A stretch of DNA of 22,847 nt from JAAYCI01 sp964550985 (GCA_964550985.1 CAZKBM010000054.1:1-22847); one strand, 5' to 3'; shown: positions 1 through 9,574, counted from the first letter of the stretch. A program made the numbers and translations. Notes: generated from the letters alone by a model not told the origin.

Positions 1-3
1 GAT

Positions 4-48
4 GTTGCAGCAAAAGGCGCTGCAACGCGTCTCATGCAAAATTTCTGT
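4..48 (-). repeat. Left copy of a flanking stem-loop repeat
   Basis: Read on the minus strand from 48 to 4, this begins ACAGAA, then TTTTGCATGAGACGCG, then an 8-bp perfect hairpin (arms GTTGCAGC and GCTGCAAC, 7-nt loop). The same element occurs on the plus strand at 21234-21279, where the first 23 bases match with one substitution and the hairpin arms differ but still pair (GCGGCAAC and GTTGCCGC). The copies are inverted relative to each other and lie at the two ends of the EPS plus lasso block. Identity is unknown: a mobile-element end, a REP-like sequence or a structured RNA element are all possible. Confidence 0.7.
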
Positions 49-178
49 TATCGCACAGCATCCCCTTGGGGAAAAACAAAATGAAGTTTTTAACGAAATT
101 TAGGATAAAATGGGACGCATACGGCATGGCCACGACATACGGAACACCCTGAACGTGCCCGTTTGCGCCAAAACCAAA
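49..178. other. Intergenic stretch downstream of the EPS operon
   Basis: No ORF could be supported here. It holds a short inverted repeat TCCCC-TT-GGGGA (61-72) and AT-rich sequence. No stem-loop followed by a U-run is obvious on the minus strand after the nucleotidyltransferase stop, so the end of the EPS transcript is not clear. Confidence 0.4.
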
Positions 179-1444
179 TCATGGTCCCCGCTTGGTGTGT
201 GCAGCGTTCAGTTTGGCATCCGTTTCCATCCCGCGTCGTGCATCGGCTTGGGCGCTGGCGCCCTCCCTGCTGCTGCGGCTGAACTTTAGGTCAAGCTCTT
301 TGTAGAGCCGCTGCATGGCGACAAATTCATCTTCGCTTATCTCCTTTAGCAATCGGAGCCTGGAGCCTCCCTTATGCTTCACCGCACCCATCACCGCCCT
401 CATCACCCACGCCCAGGGCAGCAACCAGCGCCGCCCCTCCAGCCAGGGATAGTCCTCCCGCATATAAGCAATGGGCGGAAAATAATACCATCGGCGCAGA
501 TATTGATTGCCTTTGTGGGCATCCTGCGCTATGTATAGGGACACTTTGTTCCAAATGCCGTTTTCATCCCGGCCATGAACGCCGCTTTGGTACATATAAT
601 CCAAAAAGACGTCAAAATAGTCCCGCTTTTCGCCGCCGGCCAGCCACGCAAAGGCCAGCTCTCTGATATTCCTTTCAAAATCAGTGAGGCCGCAGGCCGC
701 AATTTCTTGCGCCACATTTTCCGAGGCGATTTGCTGCGGGAAGCTTTTGCAAAACCAAAACACATCCACGAGATTGCGCACCCCGCATCCTCGCTCATAA
801 AAATGCTTTGCTATGTGTGAAATCATATACACATAAAAATCTTCTTTTGAAAACTCGCAGGCGTGGGAATGGCCTGTTTTGGGGTTGATTCTGTCAAAAT
901 TGCGATAATAGTTTGCCTGGTATGCATCGACGGTAGAGTCATAAAGAGCCCAGTGTACCTCCACATACAGAAAAGGGGGCTTGATGTAGACATTGTGGTT
1001 ATGGATGGACTCCTTCAGCACATACCCATTCGCCACCAGCAGCCGGCCCGCCTCTTCCACGTGGTCCCCATAGATCATCACGTCGATGTCACTCATCTCT
1101 CGGCATTCCGGCCTTGGATATATTTGCTTTAGGACGGCCCCCTTCAGAAACTGATGCCGGATGCCCGCGGCCTCGAACTGCTGTTCCATTTCCGCAATGG
1201 CGTGCAGCTGGGCACGGGTTTGCAGCATGCTGCCCAGCACACGGCGGCGCGCCAGTTCCTGCTCGCTCTCTGGCAAGGGAAGCCGCAGCAGCGGGCTGAT
1301 AAGCAGGTAGACCATCTGCATCTCCTGCGCCATCGCGGCAAGCTGTTCCACCGAGAGGCTGTCTGGAATAGGCCGGGGCGGCCGCTCCTCAAGACCGGCC
1401 AGCACCAGTTCGGCAAGATATTCTTTTGTAATACTCTCTATCAC
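179..1444 (-). CDS. NTP_transf_5-type nucleotidyltransferase
   Basis: A 421-residue cytoplasmic protein that starts at GTG, with GAGAGGG seven bases upstream. The nucleotidyltransferase signature is visible as FLKGAVL (residues 99-105) followed by SDIDVMI (118-124); the Asp-x-Asp would bind the catalytic metal, as in the Pol-beta-like fold. The rest is helical with no membrane segment. Proteins of this family occur in exopolysaccharide loci and also in Firmicute lasso-peptide clusters of the paeninodin type, where their role is not settled. Here it is the last gene of the EPS operon, 117 bases after the CotH gene, and about 11 kb from the nearest lasso gene. It could serve either pathway. The substrate cannot be told from the sequence. 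Confidence 0.8.
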   Translation of the reverse strand: MIESITKEYLAELVLAGLEERPPRPIPDSLSVEQLAAMAQEMQMVYLLISPLLRLPLPESEQELARRRVLGSMLQTRAQLHAIAEMEQQFEAAGIRHQFLKGAVLKQIYPRPECREMSDIDVMIYGDHVEEAGRLLVANGYVLKESIHNHNVYIKPPFLYVEVHWALYDSTVDAYQANYYRNFDRINPKTGHSHACEFSKEDFYVYMISHIAKHFYERGCGVRNLVDVFWFCKSFPQQIASENVAQEIAACGLTDFERNIRELAFAWLAGGEKRDYFDVFLDYMYQSGVHGRDENGIWNKVSLYIAQDAHKGNQYLRRWYYFPPIAYMREDYPWLEGRRWLLPWAWVMRAVMGAVKHKGGSRLRLLKEISEDEFVAMQRLYKELDLKFSRSSREGASAQADARRGMETDAKLNAAHTKRGP

Positions 1445-1561
1445 GTATAAACCCTCTCTAATACCGCTTTGCCATATTGCGACAGCAGACAGCTCTCACC
1501 ATCCATCCCTGTCAACCGGTGCCCTTCCATCGTCTGTTGTTCCACGGTCCGCCCTGCTGGT

Positions 1562-3811
1562 TCAGGTGGGGGCGCCATTGGCTTGGCCATTTTCCTGCCC
1601 GGCAGCGTTCACCTGGCTGTTTGCAGGCTTTGAGGCAGTGTCCTCGGCTTGCGCGTTTGCAGGCTCGGCGTCTTCCTCCGGGCCAAGAATGCCGCTGGAG
1701 GCAAGCTCCTGTGTGTATACCTCCATATAGTATCCCCGCCCGGCAAAAAAGTCTGAGATTTTCTGTATTTCATCGTCCACAACCGTGTCTGCGACAAGGC
1801 GGTTAAAGCGGGTGTAGCTGTTTAGCGCCATCTGACCCATGGAATCACGAACCTTTGTCAGCGCCTCATCCACACGCTCTGGGGTGAACACCTCGTTTTC
1901 CATCAAGAATATTTTTTTCGTCAACTCCTGACGAAACTGTTCGCTGGCCAACAAATTGACAATCAGCTCATCACCCGATGCTTTGGCTCGCAAAAATGTA
2001 TTGCCACTGCTGGTGTTCGGCTTTCCCGTCATGCCGTTGTCCATGGCACCGTCCAGCTGGGGCATCAGCCAGCGCCAGCGCCCGTCCAGATAGCCGTCTG
2101 CGTCCGCCGTGCGGCTCCGCCACATCACCGAGTCGCTCCAGCGGTACTCTGTGTTGGAAAGATACATATTGGCGCAGAAATAATCCAAGTAACTGTCCAT
2201 GTCCATCATCGCATTAAGGGCGTCGTAGTTTTCATCCCTGGAAAGATTATTATTGCGGACAAAATTGAGAAGCTCATTATAGAGTGCCTGGTCATCGTCC
2301 GCGCCGTCGTTCACCATGCCGCCGCTTGCAAGTACGACATTGTCCTGGTCGACTCCATACGTCTGGTGAATATAGTTTGCATCGTAAGGTTGGCGCAGCA
2401 TATATACGCCCCAATACTCCCCATTCAGAAAAACATTGCAGGGAGTAAGCTGTGGCGTACCCACAGATGAGTCTTCCAGCAGGCTGTAGGCCACCGCTTC
2501 CCGGATTTTATAGTTTTGGTCATATCGCCCGGCATCCAGAGCAAAGCTTCCTGTGCCGCCGGAAAGAAAGCCATACAGCGAGGAGCCCTCGGACACCGTG
2601 CCGTCCATGGTGCCGACATGGAAGCTTTTTTGCGCTTCAGTCACGCCGGAATCCTTAACTATGCCCAGGTCGATGTCCCCTTGATAGGTTTTGTCCTTGT
2701 CCGCTTCGTAGAATTCGACCCACCCCTTCCGCGTCCAATTCCCCATATAGTTGGCCGTCTCAACGCCGGTTCCCCCCTTGAGCAGATCATCTTCATAAAG
2801 CCGGCCCGGCACGTAAATTCCGTCGAAGTATCCAAACAGGCTCTCGGGGTCGGCTACAATAGAGAGGGCGGGATGGTTCGAAAAAGCTGGGTGCTGCCCC
2901 AGAGAGATGAAATATGTCTGTGTGGCAACATCACTCATCACGCCGTTGTCGTCAACTGCCACCGCCTTGATAACGGTGCCCTTTTGAACGGTTTCGGGGA
3001 AATAATAGGGATAGGACAGCCCTTGAACGTCTGCATACTGGAAGGTAGACCCGCTTTTGTTCTGGATGGAGAGGGAATCCGCGTATACCGAGGAGGCGGT
3101 TGTGGGGGCCGTGCCGTCTGTGGTGTAGTAAATTTTGCACCCTTCCGGGGCAGTCAGCTGCAGCAAAAACTCTGTGTTATAAAAGCCGCCTGGTCTTGAA
3201 AAGACCACGCCCTGCCTGGCCGCCACCGGGTCGGCGCCCTCGTTGGACACACCCATGGTGGCGGTAAAATACCCAAATTCCTGCCCGCCGTCAGTGGTGC
3301 GGGCATAGCTTTCCGTCCCTTTCAGCGCCGGTGTCAAAAGCTGGGTAAGCACTGTGCCCTCGGCGTTGCACAGCGCCACCACATTCTGCCGGTCGGCGTC
3401 GAAGGCGGAGGCGCTTATATCCACGGTCTTGAACGCACCCGGTTCCATCACATCGCCATCTTGAAAGGTCCACACGCTCTGCCCGTTCAGGGCCACGGTA
3501 TATCCCTTCAAATCCACCGGGTACTGATTCTCGTTATAGTATTCCAGCTGGCCGGAGGCATTCACTTCGTTCAGGCACACGGAGCTTGCGGAAGTTTGGC
3601 TGCTTGCCTGCCTTTGGTCGGCAAAGCTTTGGCGCGCCCCGGCCAAATCGTTTTGCATGCGCCGCGCGTCCATGTTCGAGACCACAATGATGCCGAGCAG
3701 CCCCACCAGGGCAATCAGCGCCAAAACAATGACGACGACATCCTTTGCCGTGATTCTTCGTTTTGGTGTCTGCTCCTGTCCTTTTTCCTCTTTTTGCTTG
3801 CCCTTTCGCAT
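1562..3811 (-). CDS. Membrane-anchored CotH-kinase protein with lamin-tail-like domain
   Basis: The ATG at 3811 is chosen because GGGAGG lies six bases upstream; the frame stays open further but has no better start. The 749-residue product has a basic N-terminus, one membrane segment (about 23-46), a short coil, a lamin-tail-like beta domain (about 75-170), a chitobiase-C-terminal-like segment containing YYTTDGTAPT, and then a CotH kinase domain that includes FLNGEYWGVYMLRQPYDANY and the late DGAMDN motif. The C-terminal tail is Ala/Asn/Gln-rich and low in complexity. The bulk should lie outside the membrane. CotH proteins have an atypical protein-kinase fold, and in Bacillus spores CotH phosphorylates coat proteins; the target here is unknown. 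It follows VanZ by 118 bases in the EPS operon, so a role in surface-polymer or surface-protein modification is inferred. Confidence 0.85.
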   Translation of the reverse strand: MRKGKQKEEKGQEQTPKRRITAKDVVVIVLALIALVGLLGIIVVSNMDARRMQNDLAGARQSFADQRQASSQTSASSVCLNEVNASGQLEYYNENQYPVDLKGYTVALNGQSVWTFQDGDVMEPGAFKTVDISASAFDADRQNVVALCNAEGTVLTQLLTPALKGTESYARTTDGGQEFGYFTATMGVSNEGADPVAARQGVVFSRPGGFYNTEFLLQLTAPEGCKIYYTTDGTAPTTASSVYADSLSIQNKSGSTFQYADVQGLSYPYYFPETVQKGTVIKAVAVDDNGVMSDVATQTYFISLGQHPAFSNHPALSIVADPESLFGYFDGIYVPGRLYEDDLLKGGTGVETANYMGNWTRKGWVEFYEADKDKTYQGDIDLGIVKDSGVTEAQKSFHVGTMDGTVSEGSSLYGFLSGGTGSFALDAGRYDQNYKIREAVAYSLLEDSSVGTPQLTPCNVFLNGEYWGVYMLRQPYDANYIHQTYGVDQDNVVLASGGMVNDGADDDQALYNELLNFVRNNNLSRDENYDALNAMMDMDSYLDYFCANMYLSNTEYRWSDSVMWRSRTADADGYLDGRWRWLMPQLDGAMDNGMTGKPNTSSGNTFLRAKASGDELIVNLLASEQFRQELTKKIFLMENEVFTPERVDEALTKVRDSMGQMALNSYTRFNRLVADTVVDDEIQKISDFFAGRGYYMEVYTQELASSGILGPEEDAEPANAQAEDTASKPANSQVNAAGQENGQANGAPT

Positions 3812-3929
3812 CCAGTCCTCCCATATTTGGCGTACGCGCCCTGTCGTGAAGCTGATTCCGGGTTTCTTCCGTTCACCGCGGATTTGGCCGGTTTTGTCTG
3901 ATGGCCCGGCTTCGCTCTTGTAAGACAAT

Positions 3930-4508
3930 CTAGGTTTTTCGATTGAGAAAATACAGCGGAACACCTGCCAACAAGGCCCCCATAAAGCCGCCAAAGGTGT
4001 TGGCCAGAATATCCTCCACCTCAAAATATCCCCGGGCCGTTGCCAGTTGCAAGGATTCGATGGCGACGCTGACGACAAAGCAGCAAAGTGAAATCATAAT
4101 AAGCCTTTTGCCGGCCGCGTCCGCCTCCCACAAAAACGCAAGCACCACGCCGCAGGGGATGAACAAAAGCACATTCAAAACGGCGTAGACCAGCTTTTGC
4201 ATACTTTGCAGGCGGCCACCTGAGAGAAAGGTGAATACATCGGTGAACACGCCCCCACGGCTGCCAGCGTCCCGGTTCATCAGGGTGATCATCACCAGAA
4301 AGCAGGCGTAAAACAGGGCCAGGCAAAGCAGCAGTTGCTTTCGGAAAGGGATTTTCCTGTCCCTTTTGCGGTTGTAGAGCACCGAGCACAGAAAAACCAC
4401 TGCGCTGCTGCCCAGTGTGAACAGGCAGAGGCCCAATATCGGGATTCCCCGCAGCTGCTCCGCCGTCAGGGATGCCAGATTTTCAAAAAAGGCGTTGTCA
4501 AATGCCAT
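3930..4508 (-). CDS. VanZ-family membrane protein
   Basis: A 192-residue polytopic protein with about five hydrophobic segments. It carries the VanZ pattern: a Met-Asn-Arg-Asp loop after the second or third helix, then VLNVLLFIPCGVVLAFLWE, and near the end IESLQLATARGYFEVEDILANT, where the conserved Glu-x-x-Gln and Asp-x-x-x-Asn positions of the family are visible. VanZ proteins are known for low-level teicoplanin resistance, but many sit in capsule operons with no resistance role. It starts five bases after the upstream sugar-transferase gene, so the two are probably co-translated. Function in this operon is not known. Confidence 0.85.
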   Translation of the reverse strand: MAFDNAFFENLASLTAEQLRGIPILGLCLFTLGSSAVVFLCSVLYNRKRDRKIPFRKQLLLCLALFYACFLVMITLMNRDAGSRGGVFTDVFTFLSGGRLQSMQKLVYAVLNVLLFIPCGVVLAFLWEADAAGKRLIMISLCCFVVSVAIESLQLATARGYFEVEDILANTFGGFMGALLAGVPLYFLNRKT

Positions 4509-4513
4509 GGCGA

Positions 4514-5356
4514 TTATAACTCCGGAAGTGGCTTATTTTGTTCTTGGGCCAATTGGCAGGGGTAAAATGGGATGGTTTTGTTGTTCTTCTTGTAGCGGTG
4601 TTTTCGCACAACAATCTGCACTTTTTCAAACAGTGGCGGATATTTCTTAAGCATCCGCTTGATGCCATCCTTCACAGGCGAACCCGTGTCGTCCCTGATG
4701 CGCCACTCGCCCGCACACAGGTGAATCGTATAGTGCCGATTGCGCAGTGTGCCAATCTCAAACAGTTCTTTGGGGAAGATGACAAAGTCGCCCATATCCT
4801 GGAACTGGTTGTTCAGCCGGAAGCTGGGGTAGTGCTTCAGGATATAGTAGGTGTAGTAGTAATTGCTAGTAGCATATCCGTTCACCACCAGCCTGCCGTC
4901 CACCCACTTGAGCACCTTTCCGTCCTCGTTTTTGCCAAAAACGGTGGCGTCATACATATCCAGAAGCCCTTTGATAAAAGAACTTCTGGGGGCGCTTCCA
5001 ATAATGGCAGAGCCAACGGATGAATCAAAAATAAAGTTGAGAAACACCGGGTAGTGCAGCAAACTGTCAAAACTCTTATACACTTTGACATCGGTGTCGA
5101 GGTAGACGCCGCCATACTCGTACAGGGACTTCAACCGGTAATAATCTCCGATGTAGCCCAGCTTCTTTTCCGCATAGGTCCTCCGCACGAAGTCATTTTC
5201 GTCGAAGCTGCAATTGGATTCGTCCCATCGCATCACCTGATAGCCCTTTAGCAGTTCCCAGGTGTCCAGGCATTCCTGCAAGCTGGGCGGAAGCGGCTTC
5301 CCTCCAAACCAGCAGTAGTGTATAATTTTCGGAATCCGATCCTGTTCTTGATCCAT
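4514..5356 (-). CDS. DXD-motif glycosyltransferase (Gly_transf_sug / GT32-like)
   Basis: The start at 5356 is set by AGGAGG eight bases upstream of ATG; the frame opens 17 codons earlier without a good site. The 280-residue product opens with IPKIIHYCWFGG, the typical first beta strand of the capsular sugar transferase group related to Och1 and mannosyltransferases. It continues with an RWDESN segment and the catalytic YGGVYLDTDVKVY block, whose Asp-x-Asp binds the metal of the sugar nucleotide. There is no signal or membrane segment, so it acts at the inner face of the membrane on a lipid-linked glycan. Donor and acceptor cannot be predicted. An 88-base gap separates it from the upstream GT2 gene. 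Confidence 0.88.
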   Translation of the reverse strand: MDQEQDRIPKIIHYCWFGGKPLPPSLQECLDTWELLKGYQVMRWDESNCSFDENDFVRRTYAEKKLGYIGDYYRLKSLYEYGGVYLDTDVKVYKSFDSLLHYPVFLNFIFDSSVGSAIIGSAPRSSFIKGLLDMYDATVFGKNEDGKVLKWVDGRLVVNGYATSNYYYTYYILKHYPSFRLNNQFQDMGDFVIFPKELFEIGTLRNRHYTIHLCAGEWRIRDDTGSPVKDGIKRMLKKYPPLFEKVQIVVRKHRYKKNNKTIPFYPCQLAQEQNKPLPEL

Positions 5357-5444
5357 GAGACATCCTCCTGTATAGCTGGGCCTTCCAATCGGCCGCCCCT
5401 TTCCCATCCCTTTTTCAGAAGCGGGTGAGAAAGGGGGCGCTTCT

Positions 5445-6443
5445 TTATCGCCTATGGGTCAACCGGTACAATATATCCAAGAAGCGATAGAGACGGCACT
5501 TTGCAAGCAAGCACACCACCTTTTTCTTGAGCGTGGGCATATCGGCCGTGCGCAACGCGGCACGGAAGCGGTCACTTTCACAAATGAATACCAGTTTGTC
5601 ACGCTTTTGCGCCGGGCTCCACTCCGAATCATCGTATACACGCCTGAAATATGTGATGCACAGGGCGATAAATTTTGTGTTCACCGCCCGCACCTGAACT
5701 TGCTTTTCCGGGAACCGCTGGCAATATGTCAGGGCGCTTTGGTGAAAATTGGAAAGTGCTTCGTAAAAGTTGCTGTTGAACCGGAACACCAGCGACCCGG
5801 AGGAGTTCAGCATGTATTGGTAACCGCTGCCGGCCAGCAGCATGGGCCTCTCGCTGGAACACAGCACATCGGCAGAAAAGGCCATATCCTCACAAATCGA
5901 GTAGTCCGGATGAAAGCGCAAGCCATTCTCGGTAATCAGGCTGCGAAGGATCAGCTTGTTCCAGGGCGGATTCAGCAGCTCCCTGTCCAAGAGGGGGACA
6001 AACCAACGCTCGAAAAACCGGCGTGCGTCTTCAAAGAAATCCTCGGTGATCGCATTTTCCTTGACCTCACCACTGTCCACCATGTGGTAATCGAAGCCAA
6101 ACAGCAGCAGGTCGGCATGGTTGGCCTCTGCCCCCGCCACGGCGTTTTCCACAATACCGGGCTTCAAGTAGTCATCGCTGTCTACAAACATAAGGTATTT
6201 GCCATGGGTGTGCTGGATGCCCATGTTCCGGGCTTTGCTGACACCCCCGTTCTCCTTGTGGATAACGACGACGCGCGCATCGGCTTTTTGCAGGCCGTCG
6301 GAAATGGCTGGTGTGTCATCGGTGCTTCCGTCGTCCACAATAATGACTTCCAAATCACGAAAAGACTGCGTCAAAATGCTCTGCACGCAGCCCTCGAGTG
6401 TCTGTTGCGAGTTAAAGGCCGGAACAACCACGCTTACCATCAT
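5445..6443 (-). CDS. Family 2 glycosyltransferase (first of two)
   Basis: The start is at the ATG-ATG pair (6443 or 6440), which overlaps the stop of the polymerase gene as CTATGATGG, so translation is coupled. The roughly 332-residue protein begins VSVVVPAFNSQQTLEGCV and contains IIVDDGSTDDTP and the nucleotide-sugar-binding MFVDSDDY motif (the DXD equivalent), a standard GT-A family 2 fold. The C-terminus is basic (LYRLTHRR), which may help membrane association. It is likely to extend the repeat unit of the polysaccharide. It is a diverged paralogue of the GT2 at 7886-8866. Specificity cannot be read from the sequence. Confidence 0.9.
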   Translation of the reverse strand: MMVSVVVPAFNSQQTLEGCVQSILTQSFRDLEVIIVDDGSTDDTPAISDGLQKADARVVVIHKENGGVSKARNMGIQHTHGKYLMFVDSDDYLKPGIVENAVAGAEANHADLLLFGFDYHMVDSGEVKENAITEDFFEDARRFFERWFVPLLDRELLNPPWNKLILRSLITENGLRFHPDYSICEDMAFSADVLCSSERPMLLAGSGYQYMLNSSGSLVFRFNSNFYEALSNFHQSALTYCQRFPEKQVQVRAVNTKFIALCITYFRRVYDDSEWSPAQKRDKLVFICESDRFRAALRTADMPTLKKKVVCLLAKCRLYRFLDILYRLTHRR

Positions 6444-7840
6444 AGCCCATGCTTCCCTATCAATGTTGGTTTCAATAGATATTTGCTCTGCCAGATCTCT
6501 TTTTTTGCGCCGGCCCCTTCTGTGTCCTTCAGCCGAAGCGCGACAAAGATGGCAAATAGCAGATATACATACTTCAGCGTCTGCAAGGAGTCCAGCCAGA
6601 GCAGGTTGATAAAATAGCAAACGGCCCCAATAAATAAGGCTTTGTAAATACCCGCTCCTTTTTGAAGGGCGGCACGCAGCATGGAGAAAAGGTAGCACAG
6701 GATGAACACCACATAGGTGATGAATCCGGGCCAGGCGTAGCGCACAAATTCAGCAATGTAGAAGCTGTCCACGGAATAGATGTAGGTCCCGTTTATCTCC
6801 ACCGCAAGGTTTCTGGAGCGCCCGATGCCCAGCAATGGGTTCAGCCATTCCAGCCCAAAAATGTGGACCAGCTGCTCGCGGTAATTGCTGCTGCCCTCCA
6901 GGCTGGAAACATCCGCCCCGTATTGCACCGCGTATTCGGTGCCCAGCACCTCATCCGCAACGCTGGTCATCTGCAGCATTACATTTTGGGCCACGGGGGT
7001 TTCCGGCAGGGCCACCAAAAAGACGGCCAGCAGCCCCACCAGAATCCCTCCCCCCACGGCAAATTTCTTTTTGCTGGCGGAGGGAGAAAACAGGAACAGC
7101 AAAACAATTTCTAAGAGAAAAACGCCCAGTGTAGAGCGCGACCCGGTTAAAAACACATTGACGGCCAATAGCAGGTTCAGCAGTGGGCGCTTCAGCAGGT
7201 TAATTTCGTTGCGCTCGGTGTCCAGTGCGGCCACGGCAAAGCAGGTGATCAGCATCAGCCCATACCCCAGCGAATGGAGTGCAGGCCCCATGATTCTGTA
7301 AGAGCCTGAGCGGATGAAAATGCCGGTGTAAAGGCCCGGGATGGTTTCCAGATAAGAGAAGGGAGAACGCCCCATCAGATATTCCAAAATGCCAAGAACG
7401 CCAAGAATGTAGGAAAAAGCCACAAGAATTTTCAGTGTTTTTTTTACGCCCAGCACGGAATGAACAAAATAGATCAGGATATAAAAGGAAATAAGCTCGA
7501 TGGCAGGATTCAAAAAGGCTTTGAAATCGATCCGCAGCAGCATCGTGTATAGGGTTACAAACAAATAGAGCAGCAGGGGCAGCCAAAAAGGCACCCGGCG
7601 CATCAGTCTGAAAAAGTCCTCCCTGCGGCTGAGGTCAAACAATAGAATGCCCACCGCCAGCATCAGCACCATGCGAAGTATGGTGAAATCAAACAAGGGA
7701 AAGGGGATGCCAAAGTATTGCGGCACAATAAAATAGACCACCAAAAACAATACCGCCAGCCATTCCACCGAAACAGGCCCCCGCCGCACCAGCAGGGGAT
7801 TCAGGTATTTGCTTTCTGGCCTTGCGTCCATTTGTTGCAT
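6440..7840 (-). CDS. Wzy-type polysaccharide polymerase / O-antigen ligase-like protein
   Basis: The start ATG at 7840 has AAGGTG about six bases upstream. The 466-residue product is almost wholly hydrophobic, with about ten to twelve membrane spans, and has the large extracytoplasmic loop between late helices that marks the Wzy/WaaL group; that loop contains LLGIGRSRN, a common position of the family's conserved Gly-x-Gly. The protein should polymerise the lipid-linked repeat unit on the outer face of the membrane, or ligate the glycan. Polymerase is favoured because the locus has a Wzz/BY-kinase chain-length system. Its last codons overlap the start of the downstream GT2. Confidence 0.85.
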   Translation of the reverse strand: MQQMDARPESKYLNPLLVRRGPVSVEWLAVLFLVVYFIVPQYFGIPFPLFDFTILRMVLMLAVGILLFDLSRREDFFRLMRRVPFWLPLLLYLFVTLYTMLLRIDFKAFLNPAIELISFYILIYFVHSVLGVKKTLKILVAFSYILGVLGILEYLMGRSPFSYLETIPGLYTGIFIRSGSYRIMGPALHSLGYGLMLITCFAVAALDTERNEINLLKRPLLNLLLAVNVFLTGSRSTLGVFLLEIVLLFLFSPSASKKKFAVGGGILVGLLAVFLVALPETPVAQNVMLQMTSVADEVLGTEYAVQYGADVSSLEGSSNYREQLVHIFGLEWLNPLLGIGRSRNLAVEINGTYIYSVDSFYIAEFVRYAWPGFITYVVFILCYLFSMLRAALQKGAGIYKALFIGAVCYFINLLWLDSLQTLKYVYLLFAIFVALRLKDTEGAGAKKEIWQSKYLLKPTLIGKHGL

Positions 7841-7885
7841 AAAAACACCTTTTTTCCATTCCCCGGCCCAATACCGCAAAGCCCC

Positions 7886-8866
7886 TCAGCCCTTCATTAC
7901 TTTCCCCAGCGCCCACGCCAACGGCCCGCTGTAGCGGCGTCTCATACACTTTATGTACCAGCCCAAAGCCCTGCCTTCAAGATATGGATTGTACCGGTAA
8001 CGTGGAAAATGGCCGTCTACCCACGCAAACGTCTTGTCCAACAACTCATTTTTTAGCGTCTTGTCGGGCATCCGGCCAACGCGGCTGAGCGAACTACAAA
8101 ACAGAATCTTGACACAGAAATATTCAAGCTCGCTCTCATATTCTTCAAAGAGGCTCTGCGCCCTGAAAAAATCCAGGATATCCTCCAGTACGGGGAAAAT
8201 ATCCCCCACACGGCAACCCCTATTGCCTGTCATCGTGGAATTAGCGTGCAGAATGTACTGGTAAAGGCTCCGGTTTACAAAGCTGCTTTTTTGGATGAAG
8301 GGAATGGTTTTGATAAAAAAGGCGGTATCCTCGTAGATTAGCCCCTCTGGAAAGGCGATGTTCTGTTTCAAAAGAACCTCTCTGCGAAAAATCTTCGTAC
8401 ACGGCGAAACCTGGGTGTCGATGAACATCTCCCGGTTGCTCTTGTAGGCGCGGGCATTGCCCCGCATCGGCCTTTCTTTCACGCCGTGCGGCCCCTCTTC
8501 TATCCCGCGGTACAGGCATTCCACGAAATCGCTGCCACTCTCTACCGCCTGTGAATACATCGCCTCATACATGTCCGGCAGCACAGAGTCATCCGCGTCC
8601 ACAAAGCCTATGTAGTCGCCTGTGCATTGCCGAATGCCAAGGTTTCTGGCGCTTCCCTGCCCCCCGTTTTCCTTGGTGATGAGCGTGAACCTGCCTGCAT
8701 ATTTATCCAGATATTCTTGCATGATGGCGGGGGAGGAGTCGGTGGAGCCATCATCTACCAACACAATTTCAAGGCTTTTCAATGTCTGGCCCACCAGTGA
8801 ATCCAGGCAGCGCCTGAGATAGGCTTCACTGTTGTACACGGGCACAATCACACTCAAATCAGGCAA
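7886..8866 (-). CDS. Family 2 glycosyltransferase (second of two)
   Basis: A 326-residue GT2 that begins PDLSVIVPVYNSEAYLRRCL and contains IVLVDDGSTDSSP and IGFVDADD, the Asp-rich motifs for nucleotide and metal. The second half has helices rich in Tyr and Arg, ending in a basic tail (RRRYSGPLAWALGKVMKG) that could lie on the membrane. It starts six bases after the phosphatase gene, so it belongs to the same transcript. It probably adds a sugar to the growing lipid-linked repeat; which sugar is unknown. Confidence 0.9.
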   Translation of the reverse strand: MPDLSVIVPVYNSEAYLRRCLDSLVGQTLKSLEIVLVDDGSTDSSPAIMQEYLDKYAGRFTLITKENGGQGSARNLGIRQCTGDYIGFVDADDSVLPDMYEAMYSQAVESGSDFVECLYRGIEEGPHGVKERPMRGNARAYKSNREMFIDTQVSPCTKIFRREVLLKQNIAFPEGLIYEDTAFFIKTIPFIQKSSFVNRSLYQYILHANSTMTGNRGCRVGDIFPVLEDILDFFRAQSLFEEYESELEYFCVKILFCSSLSRVGRMPDKTLKNELLDKTFAWVDGHFPRYRYNPYLEGRALGWYIKCMRRRYSGPLAWALGKVMKG

Positions 8867-8872
8867 GTTCTC

Positions 8873-9547
8873 TCAGCTCCCCACTCCAATGAGCCGTCCG
8901 GCTCTCTTCATAATCAGCGGTGCGTTCACACCCAGTTTACGCACCGCCACGGCATACTGCTGGTAATGCCGCCCCAAGCCGTGGATATCGCTTCCCAGAG
9001 CCACCACCGCGTCCTGTCTCAAATAAAAGCCCACGTCCTGCTTTTTGCGAATCGACCGGTAATAATCAGCGTCGATTTGAACCGGTATACCAGCTTTCAG
9101 CAGTTTTTCCGTTTCACTGCGGCGGTAACGCTCGGCATGGGCCAAAACCACCTGCAAGCCCTTCTGCTTCAGTGCCGCCGCCGTATGTGTCAGCACCAGG
9201 TCAAAACGGACGGCAAGGGGCATTTCAACCAGAAGGGTATGGGTGCCTTCTATGCAGAGACATTCCACGCCCTCCATTTTTTCCATCCGTGGGCACAGAA
9301 GCACTTCGGCGCCCGCGTGCAGCTGCACCCCGCCGCCTCGTGCCTTTGCCAGCCGGCTCATGGCTATCTTGCGCCGCCGCAAAAAGCTGGCCACCGTTTC
9401 ATTCTGCGGGTAAAAATGTGGGGTGGCCACAACAATTTCCACCCCCGCCTCTTTGGCCAGGGCCAGCTGGGCCAGAGCCTGCTGTAAGTCCTCGCAGCCG
9501 TGGTCCATCTCAGGCAATATATGCGCGTGAAAGTCTATGGCCAGCAT
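8873..9547 (-). CDS. CpsB/YwqE-like PHP tyrosine-protein phosphatase
   Basis: A 224-residue protein with the PHP metal-site motifs in order: DFHAHILP with His7 and His9, Asp15-His16, ATPHFY with His44, a later VLAHAERY, and GSDIHGLG near the C-terminus. Length and order match CpsB and YwqE, manganese-dependent phosphatases that remove phosphate from the tyrosine tail of the partner BY-kinase and so tune capsule output. The partner kinase is encoded immediately upstream, 27 bases away. Several prolines seen in the family are kept, and no truncation is seen. Confidence 0.92.
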   Translation of the reverse strand: MLAIDFHAHILPEMDHGCEDLQQALAQLALAKEAGVEIVVATPHFYPQNETVASFLRRRKIAMSRLAKARGGGVQLHAGAEVLLCPRMEKMEGVECLCIEGTHTLLVEMPLAVRFDLVLTHTAAALKQKGLQVVLAHAERYRRSETEKLLKAGIPVQIDADYYRSIRKKQDVGFYLRQDAVVALGSDIHGLGRHYQQYAVAVRKLGVNAPLIMKRAGRLIGVGS

Positions 9548-9574
9548 GGTCTATCCCCTGCGCAAAGCGCCGCC

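Noticed and set aside
2516..3199. Plus-strand frame of 227 codons
   Set aside because: It is antisense to the CotH gene, whose domains are clear; no supporting start site.
5454..6617. Long plus-strand frame of 387 codons
   Set aside because: It lies wholly opposite the GT2 and polymerase genes, has no ribosome site and its product has no recognisable domain, so it is a codon-bias shadow.
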